Of a DNA stretch of 64,000 nucleotides, positions 1-9,274 are shown in pieces. This stretch comes from Methylobacter sp. (lineage in GTDB: Bacteria; Pseudomonadota; Gammaproteobacteria; Methylococcales; Methylomonadaceae), in NCBI GenBank assembly GCA_028716975.1, contig JAQUOU010000007.1, positions 62,001 to 126,000 of the forward strand. Direction: 5' to 3'. The notes under the pieces are model-generated. The model had not been told where the DNA came from, did no database searches, and saw only the letters and a program-made list of their open reading frames with translations. A program made the translations under genes and the position numbers. Numbering within the stretch: the first letter of the stretch is position 1; every line of letters starts with the position of its first letter.

Positions 1-130
1 TTGGGTCGATAGCGCTCTGTGAAGTGGAATTGAAACTCCCCTGCCCGGGAAAGCATGTGACGCCGGTTTGATTTCAGAGTTTATTTCATAAATTATGAGA
101 TCTGATAATTCAAGCTGGCGTCTATCATTT

Positions 131-592
131 TCACTCCTTGATACGGGCCAGGTTATGGCAGCCTTTGCAAGATTCACCCACTTTTCCAAACTGCGTCTTA
201 ATCGCGTTAATGTCGCCGGTTGCCGCCACTCTCGCCAGGTCATTGGCGGCCTCGTTAAAGGTATTGGCAGCGGCCGTCACTTCCTCTTTTTTCTGGAAGA
301 ACTCAGGCTTGAGACGGGTCGTTTTCCAGCCTGTGCCCTGGTCTGTGCCGGGACCATAAAGCTCGCCCAGGCCGGAATTGGCAACCGCGGCAATGGCATT
401 TGCGGCCGCAGCAACATAGTCTTTATTAAAAGTCTCAGGATGATCGACTACCTGTTTTTTAATTTTTCCGGTATTCCAGCCCAAAAACGAATAGGCCGAT
501 TGGCGAAATCTTATCTGTTCCTCAACCGGACCCGATACCGCCGTCGTGGCTGCTGTTGCAAGAATGATTGCCAGTGCAAGTTTGCTTTTCAT
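131..592 (-). CDS. cytochrome c' (periplasmic high-spin c-type cytochrome)
   Basis: 153 residues. Residues 1 to about 21 are a Sec signal peptide (basic start, Ala/Leu core, AVSG end). The mature protein has the cytochrome c' pattern: an early helix with GWNTGKIKKQV and a haem motif CKGCH at residues 142-146, close to the C terminus, as expected for the four-helix-bundle class II family. Family members bind NO or CO at a five-coordinate haem and are linked to nitrosative stress; in methanotrophs a role near ammonia or hydroxylamine oxidation has been discussed. The gene is the last of a minus-strand run and begins about 37 bases after the cytochrome b561 gene, so the two may be co-transcribed and exchange electrons (inference). 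Length and motif positions are normal. Confidence 0.93.
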   Translation of the reverse strand: MKSKLALAIILATAATTAVSGPVEEQIRFRQSAYSFLGWNTGKIKKQVVDHPETFNKDYVAAAANAIAAVANSGLGELYGPGTDQGTGWKTTRLKPEFFQKKEEVTAAANTFNEAANDLARVAATGDINAIKTQFGKVGESCKGCHNLARIKE

Positions 593-629
593 TATTTCAA
601 TTCCTTATTGGTAAAAATATTTTAGTGCT

Positions 630-1331
630 TTAAAAACTCGGCTTGGCCACAGTAGCCGGGGCGCTTTCAACTGGCTTGATAATCTCCAGGCCACCCCAAA
701 TACCCCATACTACTGCGCCGGAAATAATCACTGTGGTAAAAAAACGTAACGCACCGCCCCCTGTAAGCGATGTCGCCACGGCCTTGGGAACCTGCTTTTT
801 TCCGGTCACCATCGGCACAACAAGATTGGTCTTCTTAACCCAGCGGTAAAAGCCAATGGCGGCTAAATGCACTGCAATCAACCCCGCCAGCAGGTCGAAT
901 GCCAGATTGTGCCAGCCGCTTAATTTATCGCTTAGAGCCTTATCCACCAGATTGAATAAAGGCCCTTCAAAGGCAATATCGTCGCCGGCAAACAATCCTG
1001 TACTGACCAGCACGGCCAGGTCAGCCAGCAATGCGAACACCGCCAGAGCACCCAGCGGATTGTGGCCAACGCCTTGCCAGCCGCCTTTAAGGTAGGCTGC
1101 GAGCCGGCTAAAGGTCGGGAAGAAATTTATAAAACGCGCATGTGTCGTCCCGATAAAGCCCCAGATAATCCGAAAAACCAGCAAGCCCAGAATCAGCGCT
1201 CCTATGCGTCCATGCCAGTCAATGAGATTACCTCCGAGCTTACCGGTGATATAGGCCGCGACTACAGCCGCCGCCAGCAACCAATGGAACAGCCTGAGCG
1301 GCAAATCCCAAATATGAATCGTAACTTTCAT
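630..1331 (-). CDS. cytochrome b561 family membrane protein
   Basis: 233 residues with about four hydrophobic segments (near residues 14-30, 40-60, 95-115, 140-162) and a C-terminal one near 195-215. The N terminus (IHIWDLPLRLFHWLL) is the hallmark of bacterial b561/hydrogenase-type di-haem cytochromes, with His16, His40 and histidines around residues 141 and 155 as likely haem ligands. The family carries electrons between quinol and a soluble acceptor at the inner membrane. Its stop lies just before the cytochrome c' gene, a common pairing in which the b-type protein may reduce the c-type one. It starts 13 bases after the redoxin stop, which points to one transcript. The electron partner is inferred from position only. 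Confidence 0.88.
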   Translation of the reverse strand: MKVTIHIWDLPLRLFHWLLAAAVVAAYITGKLGGNLIDWHGRIGALILGLLVFRIIWGFIGTTHARFINFFPTFSRLAAYLKGGWQGVGHNPLGALAVFALLADLAVLVSTGLFAGDDIAFEGPLFNLVDKALSDKLSGWHNLAFDLLAGLIAVHLAAIGFYRWVKKTNLVVPMVTGKKQVPKAVATSLTGGGALRFFTTVIISGAVVWGIWGGLEIIKPVESAPATVAKPSF

Positions 1332-1344
1332 CTTGATTCAGGTC

Positions 1345-1965
1345 CTAGCCTGTATATTTCACGGAACAGCCGTAAGGCTTGGTGCTGGCCTTGGCCACTT
1401 TCTTGCCTGCGGCCAAGTCAGCCAAGGCAGCGCTCACATAGTTTTCGGCTTTGGCAATATCTTCCTGATCGGCCGAAGGAATGCTGTCTATGCCGCCCTT
1501 GTAAACCAGTACGCCTTCAGGATTCACAATAAAAAATTGCGGCGTATTCGTTGCGGCGTAGAGCTTGCCTATTTTTCCGTCCGGATCAAAAACGGTATTG
1601 GCTGGCGCTGCGCCGCGTTCGCTATTCAGTTTTTTAGCGGTAGCGCCATCGACATAGCCTTGCTTGCCTGGAGCCGATGAGATGACTTGCAGCCATACGA
1701 TGCCCTGCGCGGCTGCACTTTTTTGTAATCTCGGAATATTTCCGCTTTCATAATGTTTTTTCACGAACGGGCAATCGGCGTTTGTCCATTCCAGCACGAC
1801 GGTTTTACCGCGCAGGTCAGCGAGATTGACGGTGCTGCCATCGGCTGCGGCACCTGAAAATACCGGCGCCGGCTGATCCGCCACGGGTTCGGCATTGACT
1901 GCCGTGGAGGCAAAGACAACGATGAAGCTCAATAAAGCGATGGGCGAAAGATTATTTAATAGCAT
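1345..1965 (-). CDS. secreted thioredoxin-fold redoxin (AhpC/TSA type)
   Basis: 206 residues; signal peptide 1-25 ending in VNA. The redoxin domain follows, with ADCPFVKKHY around Cys65 in place of a CxxC, so it resembles a peroxiredoxin-like protein more than a thioredoxin. The conserved tail PYGCSVKY holds a second cysteine (Cys200), which could be a resolving residue. This single-N-terminal-Cys plus PYGCSVKY form is a recurrent periplasmic family of unproven function. The start is well supported by AAGGAGTTAATC before the ATG. It sits between dsbD (a source of periplasmic reducing power) and cytochrome b561, so reduction by DsbD is a reasonable inference. An extra copy of the leader and ribosome site lies upstream (see the repeat at 1963-2080). 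Confidence 0.88.
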   Translation of the reverse strand: MLLNNLSPIALLSFIVVFASTAVNAEPVADQPAPVFSGAAADGSTVNLADLRGKTVVLEWTNADCPFVKKHYESGNIPRLQKSAAAQGIVWLQVISSAPGKQGYVDGATAKKLNSERGAAPANTVFDPDGKIGKLYAATNTPQFFIVNPEGVLVYKGGIDSIPSADQEDIAKAENYVSAALADLAAGKKVAKASTKPYGCSVKYTG

Positions 1966-2080
1966 GATTAACTCCTTAAATGATTAATAACAGAAATGCC
2001 GCTGCCCTGATGACTTGGGTAGTAATTTCAAACCTGAGTTTTTAAAACATGACCGACTCCTTATTGATTAACGACAGAAA
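1963..2080 (-). repeat. imperfect direct repeat of a ribosome-binding leader
   Basis: Positions 1963-1996 and 2048-2080 are near-identical copies of an ATG preceded by AAGGAGT and TTAATCA. The downstream copy starts the redoxin gene. The upstream copy reads ATG TTT TAA, a two-codon open frame. It looks like a leader duplication, or the start of a lost paralogue. Confidence 0.6.
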
Positions 2081-2130
2081 CAACATTACTCAGCGGTACT
2101 TTCACCCTGATTAAACACGGTAACATCCTG

Positions 2131-2198
2131 TTCGCCCTGAGCGCAGGCCAAGGGCTCAGCACGAACGGCTTCCACACGCGCCAACCGCGGTCTTAAGG
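2131..2198. repeat. dispersed repeat, family 2 (partial copy overlapping dsbD end)
   Basis: Contains the core AGGGCTCAGCACGAACGGCT followed by CACACGC and CCAACCGCGG. The same string, extended the same way, occurs at 48509-48547, and the core recurs near 9470. Its left part overlaps the dsbD stop codon and its last codons. Confidence 0.75.
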
Positions 2199-4312
2199 TT
2201 TACAGCCTGCGCCACCATTTCAGAGGTCAGTATTTGCGGCAGCACCACGGGTTTGGCCTGGGCGCCGGCCGGATAATAAACATAGAGCGGCACGCCGCTA
2301 CGCCCGAATTCCGCCAGTATTTTAGTGATGTCGTCATCCTGGTTAGTCCAGTCGCCCTTAAGGTAAACAGTGCCGGTACTTTTAAAAGCATCAATCACCG
2401 AACTCTGATTCAGCGCAACTTTTTCATTGACCAGGCAACTGAGGCACCACGCTGCCGTAAAATTAAGAAATGCCGGTTTACCTTCGGCGCGCACTGCTTT
2501 GAGACGTGCCGCCGAATACGGCTCCCAGTTCTTGTCGGAAGACTGGATTACCGCGGGTTGAGAAGGCGTAACAGCACTTTGAATGCCCACATAGCCGCTG
2601 ATTAAGGCCAGCGCCAGCGCTAAAATGGAAAAACCGGCGCCGGTATATTGCGCCGCCGGACTGCCCGTTTTGGTAACTTCGTAGAGCCAGGCAGAAAATG
2701 CGATTATCACCATGCCCCCCAGCGCAATGACAACCGCATTAATTCCTGATTGCTGGGCCAATACCCAAACCAGCCACACTGCCGCGGCATACATGGGGAA
2801 AGCCAGTCCCTGCTTTAATCTTTCCATCCAAATCCCCGGCTTAGGCAGGCGGCGCTGTAAAGACGGCCATAGACTCAGCAGTAAATACGGCAACGCAAGC
2901 CCCAAGCCCAGGCTTAGAAATACCGCCATTAGGACGAGCGGCGATTGGGTCAACGCAAACCCCAGCGCTGCTCCCATGAACGGTGCGGTGCAAGGTGTAG
3001 CCACGACCGTAGCCAATACGCCGGTGAAAAAACTGCCCGCATAACCGGAACGCCCGGCCAGCGAAGAACCGATTCCCGCTACCGAACCGCCGATAGAAAA
3101 TACGCCTGACAAACTCAGCCCGACCGCAAATATCAGGTAGGCGACGGCCAGGACAAACAGCGGCGACTGAAACTGAAAACCCCAGCCTATGTGCATGCCG
3201 CTTGCCTTTAACACGATAAGAAAGCCGCCCAGCAAAGCAAAACTGGCGAGTATGCCCACTGTATAGGCAAGCCCATGCAGCCGTGTCTGAAGCGGCGCCT
3301 GATGAGCCTGTTTGATAAGAGACAGCGCCTTGATGGAAAGCACAGGGAAAACGCATGGCATCAGGTTTAATATCACGCCGCCCAATAAGGCCAGCAGCAA
3401 TGCGGTCGAAACTGCCAAACCAGGCTCTTGCGCAGGCGGGTTGGCCGCTGCCGCAGGCCCGACCACCGCATTGACAATAAAGCCCCGCGTAACCGGCCCG
3501 CCGCTACCATTTCCGGTAACTGCCAAAACACCGGCCAGCTCTTCGCCATTGGCGGGGGGCGCTTCTCCCGGCTGAAGTTTCAATTCGAGCTTATCGCCGT
3601 CAAGCCGCCATGTTTGCGCGGCGCTATGGGCGATTTTTCCCCACTCTGCCGGATAAAACCAGATGTCTTTAATATTTGCGGATTGAAGACCGGCGCCGGT
3701 AATTCGCATCAATAGACCATCGCTGCCGTGCTCGACACTGACCGGCCAGGGACTGGTCGCCGGCAAAGCGGCGCGCGCCCCGGCAATCAGCGGACTACCG
3801 GGCCCTGCGGATGTGCCGGCCGGGATAACCGGCAATTGCAGGCTGAGTTCAACTTTCTGGGGAATGCAGGCTTCCTCGCATACCAGCCAATTGACCGTGG
3901 CTTTAATGGGAATTACACCTCCCACGCCTGCATTTTCAGGGACATGCAGCGTAGACAGCAACGTCACTTCATGTTCATAGCCATAGCTGGTCACCTGCCC
4001 AAGGGTTATACGGACGGGAGTCGGCCATTGAATGCCCGAGACGGTTACATGCTCAGGCAGATCGTACTTGATGGTGGTGGCTAATCCTGAATCACCGGGA
4101 TTAATCCAATAAGTATGCCAATGCGGAATAATAAGCTGATGCACGCCCACCTGAATTTCATCACCGGGATGTACCGCATCGGCAGAGGCTATCAGCTGAG
4201 CTTTGACCTGCTCGGTGGCCGCCTCAGACGAGTCCGCATATGCCTTCAGGCACGAAAGCAAGACAAAGGCTAAAGCTCCGAAACTGATAAGGAATGAACG
4301 AGTTGCAAACAT
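2156..4312 (-). CDS. dsbD: thiol:disulfide interchange protein DsbD
   Basis: 718 residues from the chosen start. That ATG follows TTAGGAGTCTTC and opens a clear signal peptide (MFATRSFLISFG to YADS); a longer frame to 4510 would overlap the hydrolase gene and lacks these signs. Order: periplasmic alpha domain with a cysteine pair (CEEAC), membrane domain of about eight helices with CVFPVL and VATPCTAPF carrying the two transport cysteines, and a C-terminal thioredoxin-like domain with CLSC at about residues 623-626. DsbD moves electrons from cytosolic thioredoxin across the inner membrane to periplasmic thiol proteins and cytochrome c maturation. The last twelve codons (KTAVGACGSRSC) are encoded inside a dispersed repeat, so the natural C terminus was probably replaced. 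The neighbouring redoxin is a plausible client. Confidence 0.93.
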   Translation of the reverse strand: MFATRSFLISFGALAFVLLSCLKAYADSSEAATEQVKAQLIASADAVHPGDEIQVGVHQLIIPHWHTYWINPGDSGLATTIKYDLPEHVTVSGIQWPTPVRITLGQVTSYGYEHEVTLLSTLHVPENAGVGGVIPIKATVNWLVCEEACIPQKVELSLQLPVIPAGTSAGPGSPLIAGARAALPATSPWPVSVEHGSDGLLMRITGAGLQSANIKDIWFYPAEWGKIAHSAAQTWRLDGDKLELKLQPGEAPPANGEELAGVLAVTGNGSGGPVTRGFIVNAVVGPAAAANPPAQEPGLAVSTALLLALLGGVILNLMPCVFPVLSIKALSLIKQAHQAPLQTRLHGLAYTVGILASFALLGGFLIVLKASGMHIGWGFQFQSPLFVLAVAYLIFAVGLSLSGVFSIGGSVAGIGSSLAGRSGYAGSFFTGVLATVVATPCTAPFMGAALGFALTQSPLVLMAVFLSLGLGLALPYLLLSLWPSLQRRLPKPGIWMERLKQGLAFPMYAAAVWLVWVLAQQSGINAVVIALGGMVIIAFSAWLYEVTKTGSPAAQYTGAGFSILALALALISGYVGIQSAVTPSQPAVIQSSDKNWEPYSAARLKAVRAEGKPAFLNFTAAWCLSCLVNEKVALNQSSVIDAFKSTGTVYLKGDWTNQDDDITKILAEFGRSGVPLYVYYPAGAQAKPVVLPQILTSEMVAQAVNLKTAVGACGSRSC

Positions 4313-4379
4313 GAAGACTCCTAAATAATCAATATCAGGCTGGTCAATTCGATGTTCCGCTTTCATCTTAGTGCCCCGC

Positions 4380-5270
4380 CTAAGTCCGCAGATGGGCGTT
4401 AAAAAAGCTGATGGTGCGCTCCCATGCCAGCTTTGCAGAAGCGGCATCATAGCGCGGAGTCGTGTCGTTGTTAAAGCCGTGTTGCACGCCCGGATAAATA
4501 TAAGCCTCATACTTGACTCCGGCTGCTTTCAGGGCAGCCTCGTAAGCCGGCCAGCCCGCGTTGATGCGTTCGTCGGCGCCGGCGTAATGAATCAACAGCG
4601 GCGCCTTGATTTTCGCCGCCTCTTCCGCTGCCGGTTGACTGCCGTAGAAAGGAACGGCTGCCGCCAGGCCGGAAATCCGTGTGGCAAGAAAATTAACAAT
4701 GCCGCCGCCGTAACAAAAACCCACCGCGCCTACTTTGCCGTTGCCTTCCGGCAGATTCTTCAACACTCCGGCCGCGGCAATAAAATCGGCGTGTATTTTG
4801 GTTTGATCCAGCGTTTTGAATAATTCACGCGCCTTATCCTCATCACCCGGATAACCGCCTAAGGCAAACAATGCATCGGGCGCAAATGCAATAAAATTAT
4901 CCAAGGCAATGCGCCGGGCAATGTCTTCGATATGCGGATTCAAGCCCCGATTTTCGTGTATTACCAACACAACCGGCAGTTTTCCGGTAAAATGGGCCGG
5001 CTGGACTAAATAGCCACGAATCTTGCCGTAACCTGCAGGCGATGGATATTCAACATATTTGGCCGAGATACGGGCATCATCCGGAGCTATCTGCTGCGCC
5101 TCGGCGAAACGCGGATTCAGCGCCTCAAGCAAACCCTCTGCAGTCAGGCCGATCAACGTGAATTTTGCGGCCGAAGACAAAAATCCGCGCCGGCTTATTT
5201 CGCCGTGCACGTATTTATCAAAAAGTTGCAGCGCTTCCGGATCAAAGTCTTTAGCTGTTTTGCGTGTCAT
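4380..5270 (-). CDS. dienelactone hydrolase family protein, Tat-exported
   Basis: 296 residues. The N terminus has a twin-arginine signal (SRRGFLSSAAKF, residues 27-38) followed by a hydrophobic stretch, so the enzyme is predicted to act in the periplasm. The alpha/beta-hydrolase domain has the family triad: Cys186 in GFCYGG, Asp233 in GADERI and His264 in VQHGFNND. These enzymes open lactones or related esters; a periplasmic Tat version is found in many proteobacteria with unknown natural substrate. It lies between the SMP-30 gene and dsbD on the same strand. Two lactone-acting families side by side behind a TonB receptor suggest a shared substrate class, which is inference. Confidence 0.9.
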   Translation of the reverse strand: MTRKTAKDFDPEALQLFDKYVHGEISRRGFLSSAAKFTLIGLTAEGLLEALNPRFAEAQQIAPDDARISAKYVEYPSPAGYGKIRGYLVQPAHFTGKLPVVLVIHENRGLNPHIEDIARRIALDNFIAFAPDALFALGGYPGDEDKARELFKTLDQTKIHADFIAAAGVLKNLPEGNGKVGAVGFCYGGGIVNFLATRISGLAAAVPFYGSQPAAEEAAKIKAPLLIHYAGADERINAGWPAYEAALKAAGVKYEAYIYPGVQHGFNNDTTPRYDAASAKLAWERTISFFNAHLRT

Positions 5271-5432
5271 GGTTTCTCCTGTTAATTATCGTTCTATCGC
5301 TTCGGCGCTCATCATTTACACAACTTTGCCCAAGAATCGTCATCCCGGGGTGACGTGCTTTCAAATACCTGTGCTTAACTAACGCCGGAGCGTAAGAACG
5401 AGGTAATCTCTATTCATACCTGTCCTGTAAAT

Positions 5433-6401
5433 TTATTTCGCGCGGCCTTTAAATCCTTGCGCAAGCAGCGGAATCTTGTAAGCGGAACCGCGCCCGACTG
5501 CATAAAGCGTTTTCTTATCCCTACCGGCAAACGCTATATTTTGGGGCTTCTTGGGCAGAGCAATAACGCCCAGCGCTTCGCCATTCGCACTGAAGGTTTC
5601 GATGCCGGCATTAGATGCGACATAGAGTCTGTCGTTATCATCGATCGCCAATCCGTCCGCGCCGCTAGACCAGCCATTGTCATCTTTTTTCCAGCCATCC
5701 AGTTTGGCAAAGTTTCTCCTGTTTGAAATTGAACCATCGGCGGCGATATCATAAGCAAGCACATGTTCGCCCAGCGTGTTGGCCACATACAGCACTTTTT
5801 CATTTTTGCTCAACTGAATACCGTTGGGCCGCTCAATATCGTTGGCCAGGCGTTTCAATTCGCCGCCGGGCGTAAGGTAAAACACGCCCGGGTGAGAAGG
5901 CGGCGGGTTAGGATTTTCTTTGGTCGGGCGCGTACCGCTGTCGGTAAAGTAAATGCCGCCGCTCTTATGGAGAACGACATCGTTCGGGCGTTGAAAAGCG
6001 GCGCCTTCGAAATTTTCGGCGAACGTTTTTTGCTTATCGGCGGGATAAACAATCCCCACCTGTGGTTTAAGCGTCTGCACCGCAATGATCTCGCCACTGG
6101 CATTCAAGGCAAGACCGTTAGCGCCGTTGGAGTTTTCTAAAAACGTTGAAACGGTATTATTAGGGGCGATGCGCACAATCCTGTTATCCTGGGTTTCAGT
6201 AAACAACAGGCTACCGTCCAAATAGCCAATAGGACCTTCGGTGCCTTTGAAGCCTTCCTTGATTGTTTCGATGATGACGCCTCCCGCTGACACGCCCGGG
6301 ATGGCCGGCGTAACAAGGTCTTCGTCCGCCTGTGCGGCACCAACGAATACTAAAGCGCTTAATAAAAAAAATAATTTCGCATATGAAATTTTTAGCAACA
6401 T
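5433..6401 (-). CDS. SMP-30/gluconolactonase-like secreted protein
   Basis: 322 residues from the ATG at 6401, chosen because it follows CCGGAGATACCAG and begins a signal peptide (MLLKISYAKLFFLL to AAQA). The rest is a six-bladed beta-propeller of the SMP-30/gluconolactonase/LRE family: GTEGPIGYLDGSLLFTE, then RPNDVVLHKSGGIYFTDSG, ERPNGIQLS and SSGADGLAID, each supplying family metal-binding Glu, Asn and Asp residues. Such proteins hydrolyse sugar or aromatic lactones using a divalent metal. It is periplasmic here and lies directly downstream of the TonB-dependent receptor. The substrate cannot be told from sequence. Confidence 0.88.
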   Translation of the reverse strand: MLLKISYAKLFFLLSALVFVGAAQADEDLVTPAIPGVSAGGVIIETIKEGFKGTEGPIGYLDGSLLFTETQDNRIVRIAPNNTVSTFLENSNGANGLALNASGEIIAVQTLKPQVGIVYPADKQKTFAENFEGAAFQRPNDVVLHKSGGIYFTDSGTRPTKENPNPPPSHPGVFYLTPGGELKRLANDIERPNGIQLSKNEKVLYVANTLGEHVLAYDIAADGSISNRRNFAKLDGWKKDDNGWSSGADGLAIDDNDRLYVASNAGIETFSANGEALGVIALPKKPQNIAFAGRDKKTLYAVGRGSAYKIPLLAQGFKGRAK

Positions 6402-6493
6402 CTGGTATCTCCGGAATAAAGGTGTATCGTCAATGTTTGTTTTAAGACTGAAGGGTGAACAATACATTCCTGCCCCCCTCCCTGCAAGACCGG

Positions 6494-9274
6494 TTAAAAG
6501 TTCGCCCGAAAATGCACGCCATAGTAACGCGCCTCCCCAAAAGTAGCCGAAGCTGCGGATGTGCTGGATATCTGCCCGGCGTTAGTAAGATAAATTGTGT
6601 CGAAAATATTCCTGCCAACCAGGTCCAGGTTGTACTGGCCGTTTTTAGTACTCACCCCAATCCCGCCATCGGTAACATGGTAGGCTTTCTGTATGCCTGA
6701 TGAGGATAGGCTGGCATTATAATTGGCTCTTGATTTGAAACTGTCTACAAGGAAAGCATGCCATTCCAGGCCAAAATCATCCCATACGCCAAGTCCCAGC
6801 GGAAGGCGATAATCGACTCCGAAATTGGCAGTAAACATAGGCGCATTGGGTATTTGCAGACCGGTTTGGTCGCACGGAGCTGTACTATTGAACTCTGCAG
6901 GACAAGGGGCATTTTTAAAGTCTGTATAGACGGCATGGTTATAGGAGCCGTTTAAAAACAAGCTCAAGCCTCGATAAGCCTGCCAAATAGTCTCCAGTTC
7001 AATACCACGTAACTGAATTCCCTTAATGTTACCCAGTGTGGTTCGAAAACCTGTAGCGGTAGCTGTATCGGGGATAGTCAACTGCGATTGAAATCCCTCT
7101 ACATCGGTATTGTACAAATTAAGGTTTACAGCCAACTTGCGGTTAAACCAGGAACTCTTTATGCCTAATTCATAGTCCATCACATCTTCAGGATCGACAT
7201 TCTCAATTGCGCCGGTATTAGAAAACTGCGCAGCGCCCGATTTTTGTCCGCCTGCCACCGAAAAATAAACCATCACATCCCGGTTAAACTTATAACTGGG
7301 GTTGACCAGCCAGTTTTGGGAATTCTGGTCGAAGCCCTGCCGGTCCGCCTGCCATACATTGCCTACAGCAGCTCTTTGAATAGCCTGTGCATCGGCGATT
7401 TGCTGCGCCGTGGCGCCGGCATAACCGGTCAGATCCTGCCCACCGGTGAAGCCGTCAAATCCCCGGTTATCACGATGCTCAAACGTATCGCGCAAACCCA
7501 GTGTCAGCGTTGCCGCATCAGTAATATGCCAGTTCACCTGACCATAGGCCGCAAGACTGGTGACTTCAGGATTCCTGTAGCCTGTTTGCAATACGTTGTT
7601 TAATGAATCCCTCATTATTTGCCTGCCGAACGCAGAGCTGTTCAAACGGCTATAAATCGCGTTACTGGCATAGAAAGCGCCCGCATCTCCTCCAAACAAA
7701 CGCTGGTTATTGACATCAGCCGAGCTGCGCAGAGCAAAAAGCCCTATCTGGTAGTCAATGGGGCCCGGCTGCTGGGACGCCAGGCGGAACTCTTGTGACC
7801 ATTGATGATTTTGTACAGTCCAGCCGGAAATATGTTGGATATCGGCTGTGCTGCTGTCGCCGTCATGATGTGGTTCAAACAAGGAATAGCGATATGCCGA
7901 AATCGAGGTAAACTTATGCCCAAGCACATCCCAGTTAATTTCACCCGATACGCCTTGTTGATCGCCGCGGGAAACCTGCCGGTCATTCTCTGCCACTTTC
8001 CGGGGATCGCCAATTACAGTTAAGGGCTGCCCGGAGTTTCGGATGCTATTGAACCAGTCGCGGCCCAGGCGTGAGCTATAAGTAGTTGACCGGACCGTTC
8101 CATTGGCAAAGGTTGCCGGATCCTGGATATTGGGACCCACGCTCATGGTTTGAGTAGCGGATGAACGATCCGCAATAATCCGGGCCGAAAGCGTATCGCT
8201 GGGCGTCAAAAGAAACTGGATACGGCCTCCTAGCGCATTAGTCTCCTGAAGCTTGCCTTTAGTCGCCGGGCTGTCGAGATTATTAATAAAACCATCTCGC
8301 CTATCCACATAGACGGAAGCCCGGTAAGCAAGAAGTCCGGGCAAAATAGGACCTGTCGCCGCTGCCTTGCCCTGTAATGAATCGCGATTACCGGCAAAAC
8401 CATCAATATAATAGCCAGGTTTGAAGGAAGGCGTTTTTGTAACAATATTGATTAGACCCAGGTTGCTGTTTTTACCCTGCAGCGTGCCTTGTGGACCGCG
8501 TAAAACCTCAACGTGATCGATATCGGCATAATTTGTCCAGGTTGAGCCCACCCAGGAAGACCACACATTGTCAACCTGCACGCCCACACTGGCTTCCATC
8601 GACTCATTTCCGCTGTTCTTGCCCAAGCCGCGTAAAGCGATACTGGTTTGACGCGCATTAGGCGTCGTAACCCCAAGATTAGGTACACGCCGGGCGATAT
8701 CCTGCACGCTAACGATATTGTCGCGCCTTAATGTTTCACCGCTAATTACGGCGATAGGAATCGGGACATCCTGCAGCTTTTCTTCACGGCGGCGTGAAGT
8801 AACCGTTACTTCTGAAAGATTCTTGGGTTCTTCTGCGGTATATTTTTTTTCTTCCTCAACTTTTGCTTGAGCTAATGGCGTATTTTTTTGTTCGGCTACA
8901 GGCGCGGCTTCGGCAGCATTATTTTGAACCGCCTGGGGAGATTGGCCGGCCAGCGCTTTTTTAAGTAATTCACTTTCCTTCCTGGCTTCGAGTAATTCCT
9001 GTTTTAAACGGGCATTCTCAGAAGCAAGATCAGCGGTATATTTTTTTTCTTCAGCTGAACCATAAGCCGGCGTAAGCAACGAAATTCCGGCAATAATCAC
9101 TGCTGCACTGCTTACTAAGGCGCGTTTACCAACATCTCTAGCTGCTCTTGCAACCTCGCCCCGAACGATTTGCTGCTCTCTATTGGAGGTTATTTCATCA
9201 GGTTCCTCATGGGCTCTCAACAACATTAGCTCTTCATTGCTATCGGGCCAATGCAATGTACTATCAATACTCAT
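6494..9274 (-). CDS. TonB-dependent outer-membrane receptor
   Basis: About 926 residues from the ATG at 9274, preferred over one 15 bases upstream because AAGGATTACGTA sits just before it. Order: an unusual hydrophilic N-terminal stretch of about 50 residues, a hydrophobic signal-like segment (SSAAVIIAGISLLTPAYGS), a coiled-coil-like stretch (ENARLKQELLEARKESELL), a TonB-box-like region (LSEVTVTSRRREEKLQDVPI), the plug domain (VEVLRGPQGTLQGKNSNLG) and a 22-strand barrel ending in aromatic Phe. It imports an unknown ligand across the outer membrane, driven by TonB. tonB-exbB-exbD lie just upstream on the same strand, separated by a repeat. The motif EEKKYTA occurs twice flanking the coiled coil, encoded by identical 20-base stretches. 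Confidence 0.92.
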   Translation of the reverse strand: MSIDSTLHWPDSNEELMLLRAHEEPDEITSNREQQIVRGEVARAARDVGKRALVSSAAVIIAGISLLTPAYGSAEEKKYTADLASENARLKQELLEARKESELLKKALAGQSPQAVQNNAAEAAPVAEQKNTPLAQAKVEEEKKYTAEEPKNLSEVTVTSRRREEKLQDVPIPIAVISGETLRRDNIVSVQDIARRVPNLGVTTPNARQTSIALRGLGKNSGNESMEASVGVQVDNVWSSWVGSTWTNYADIDHVEVLRGPQGTLQGKNSNLGLINIVTKTPSFKPGYYIDGFAGNRDSLQGKAAATGPILPGLLAYRASVYVDRRDGFINNLDSPATKGKLQETNALGGRIQFLLTPSDTLSARIIADRSSATQTMSVGPNIQDPATFANGTVRSTTYSSRLGRDWFNSIRNSGQPLTVIGDPRKVAENDRQVSRGDQQGVSGEINWDVLGHKFTSISAYRYSLFEPHHDGDSSTADIQHISGWTVQNHQWSQEFRLASQQPGPIDYQIGLFALRSSADVNNQRLFGGDAGAFYASNAIYSRLNSSAFGRQIMRDSLNNVLQTGYRNPEVTSLAAYGQVNWHITDAATLTLGLRDTFEHRDNRGFDGFTGGQDLTGYAGATAQQIADAQAIQRAAVGNVWQADRQGFDQNSQNWLVNPSYKFNRDVMVYFSVAGGQKSGAAQFSNTGAIENVDPEDVMDYELGIKSSWFNRKLAVNLNLYNTDVEGFQSQLTIPDTATATGFRTTLGNIKGIQLRGIELETIWQAYRGLSLFLNGSYNHAVYTDFKNAPCPAEFNSTAPCDQTGLQIPNAPMFTANFGVDYRLPLGLGVWDDFGLEWHAFLVDSFKSRANYNASLSSSGIQKAYHVTDGGIGVSTKNGQYNLDLVGRNIFDTIYLTNAGQISSTSAASATFGEARYYGVHFRANF

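Noticed and set aside
4313..4510. N-terminal extension of DsbD to 4510
   Set aside because: It overlaps the dienelactone hydrolase gene, lacks a ribosome site, and the ATG at 4312 has both a ribosome site and a signal peptide.
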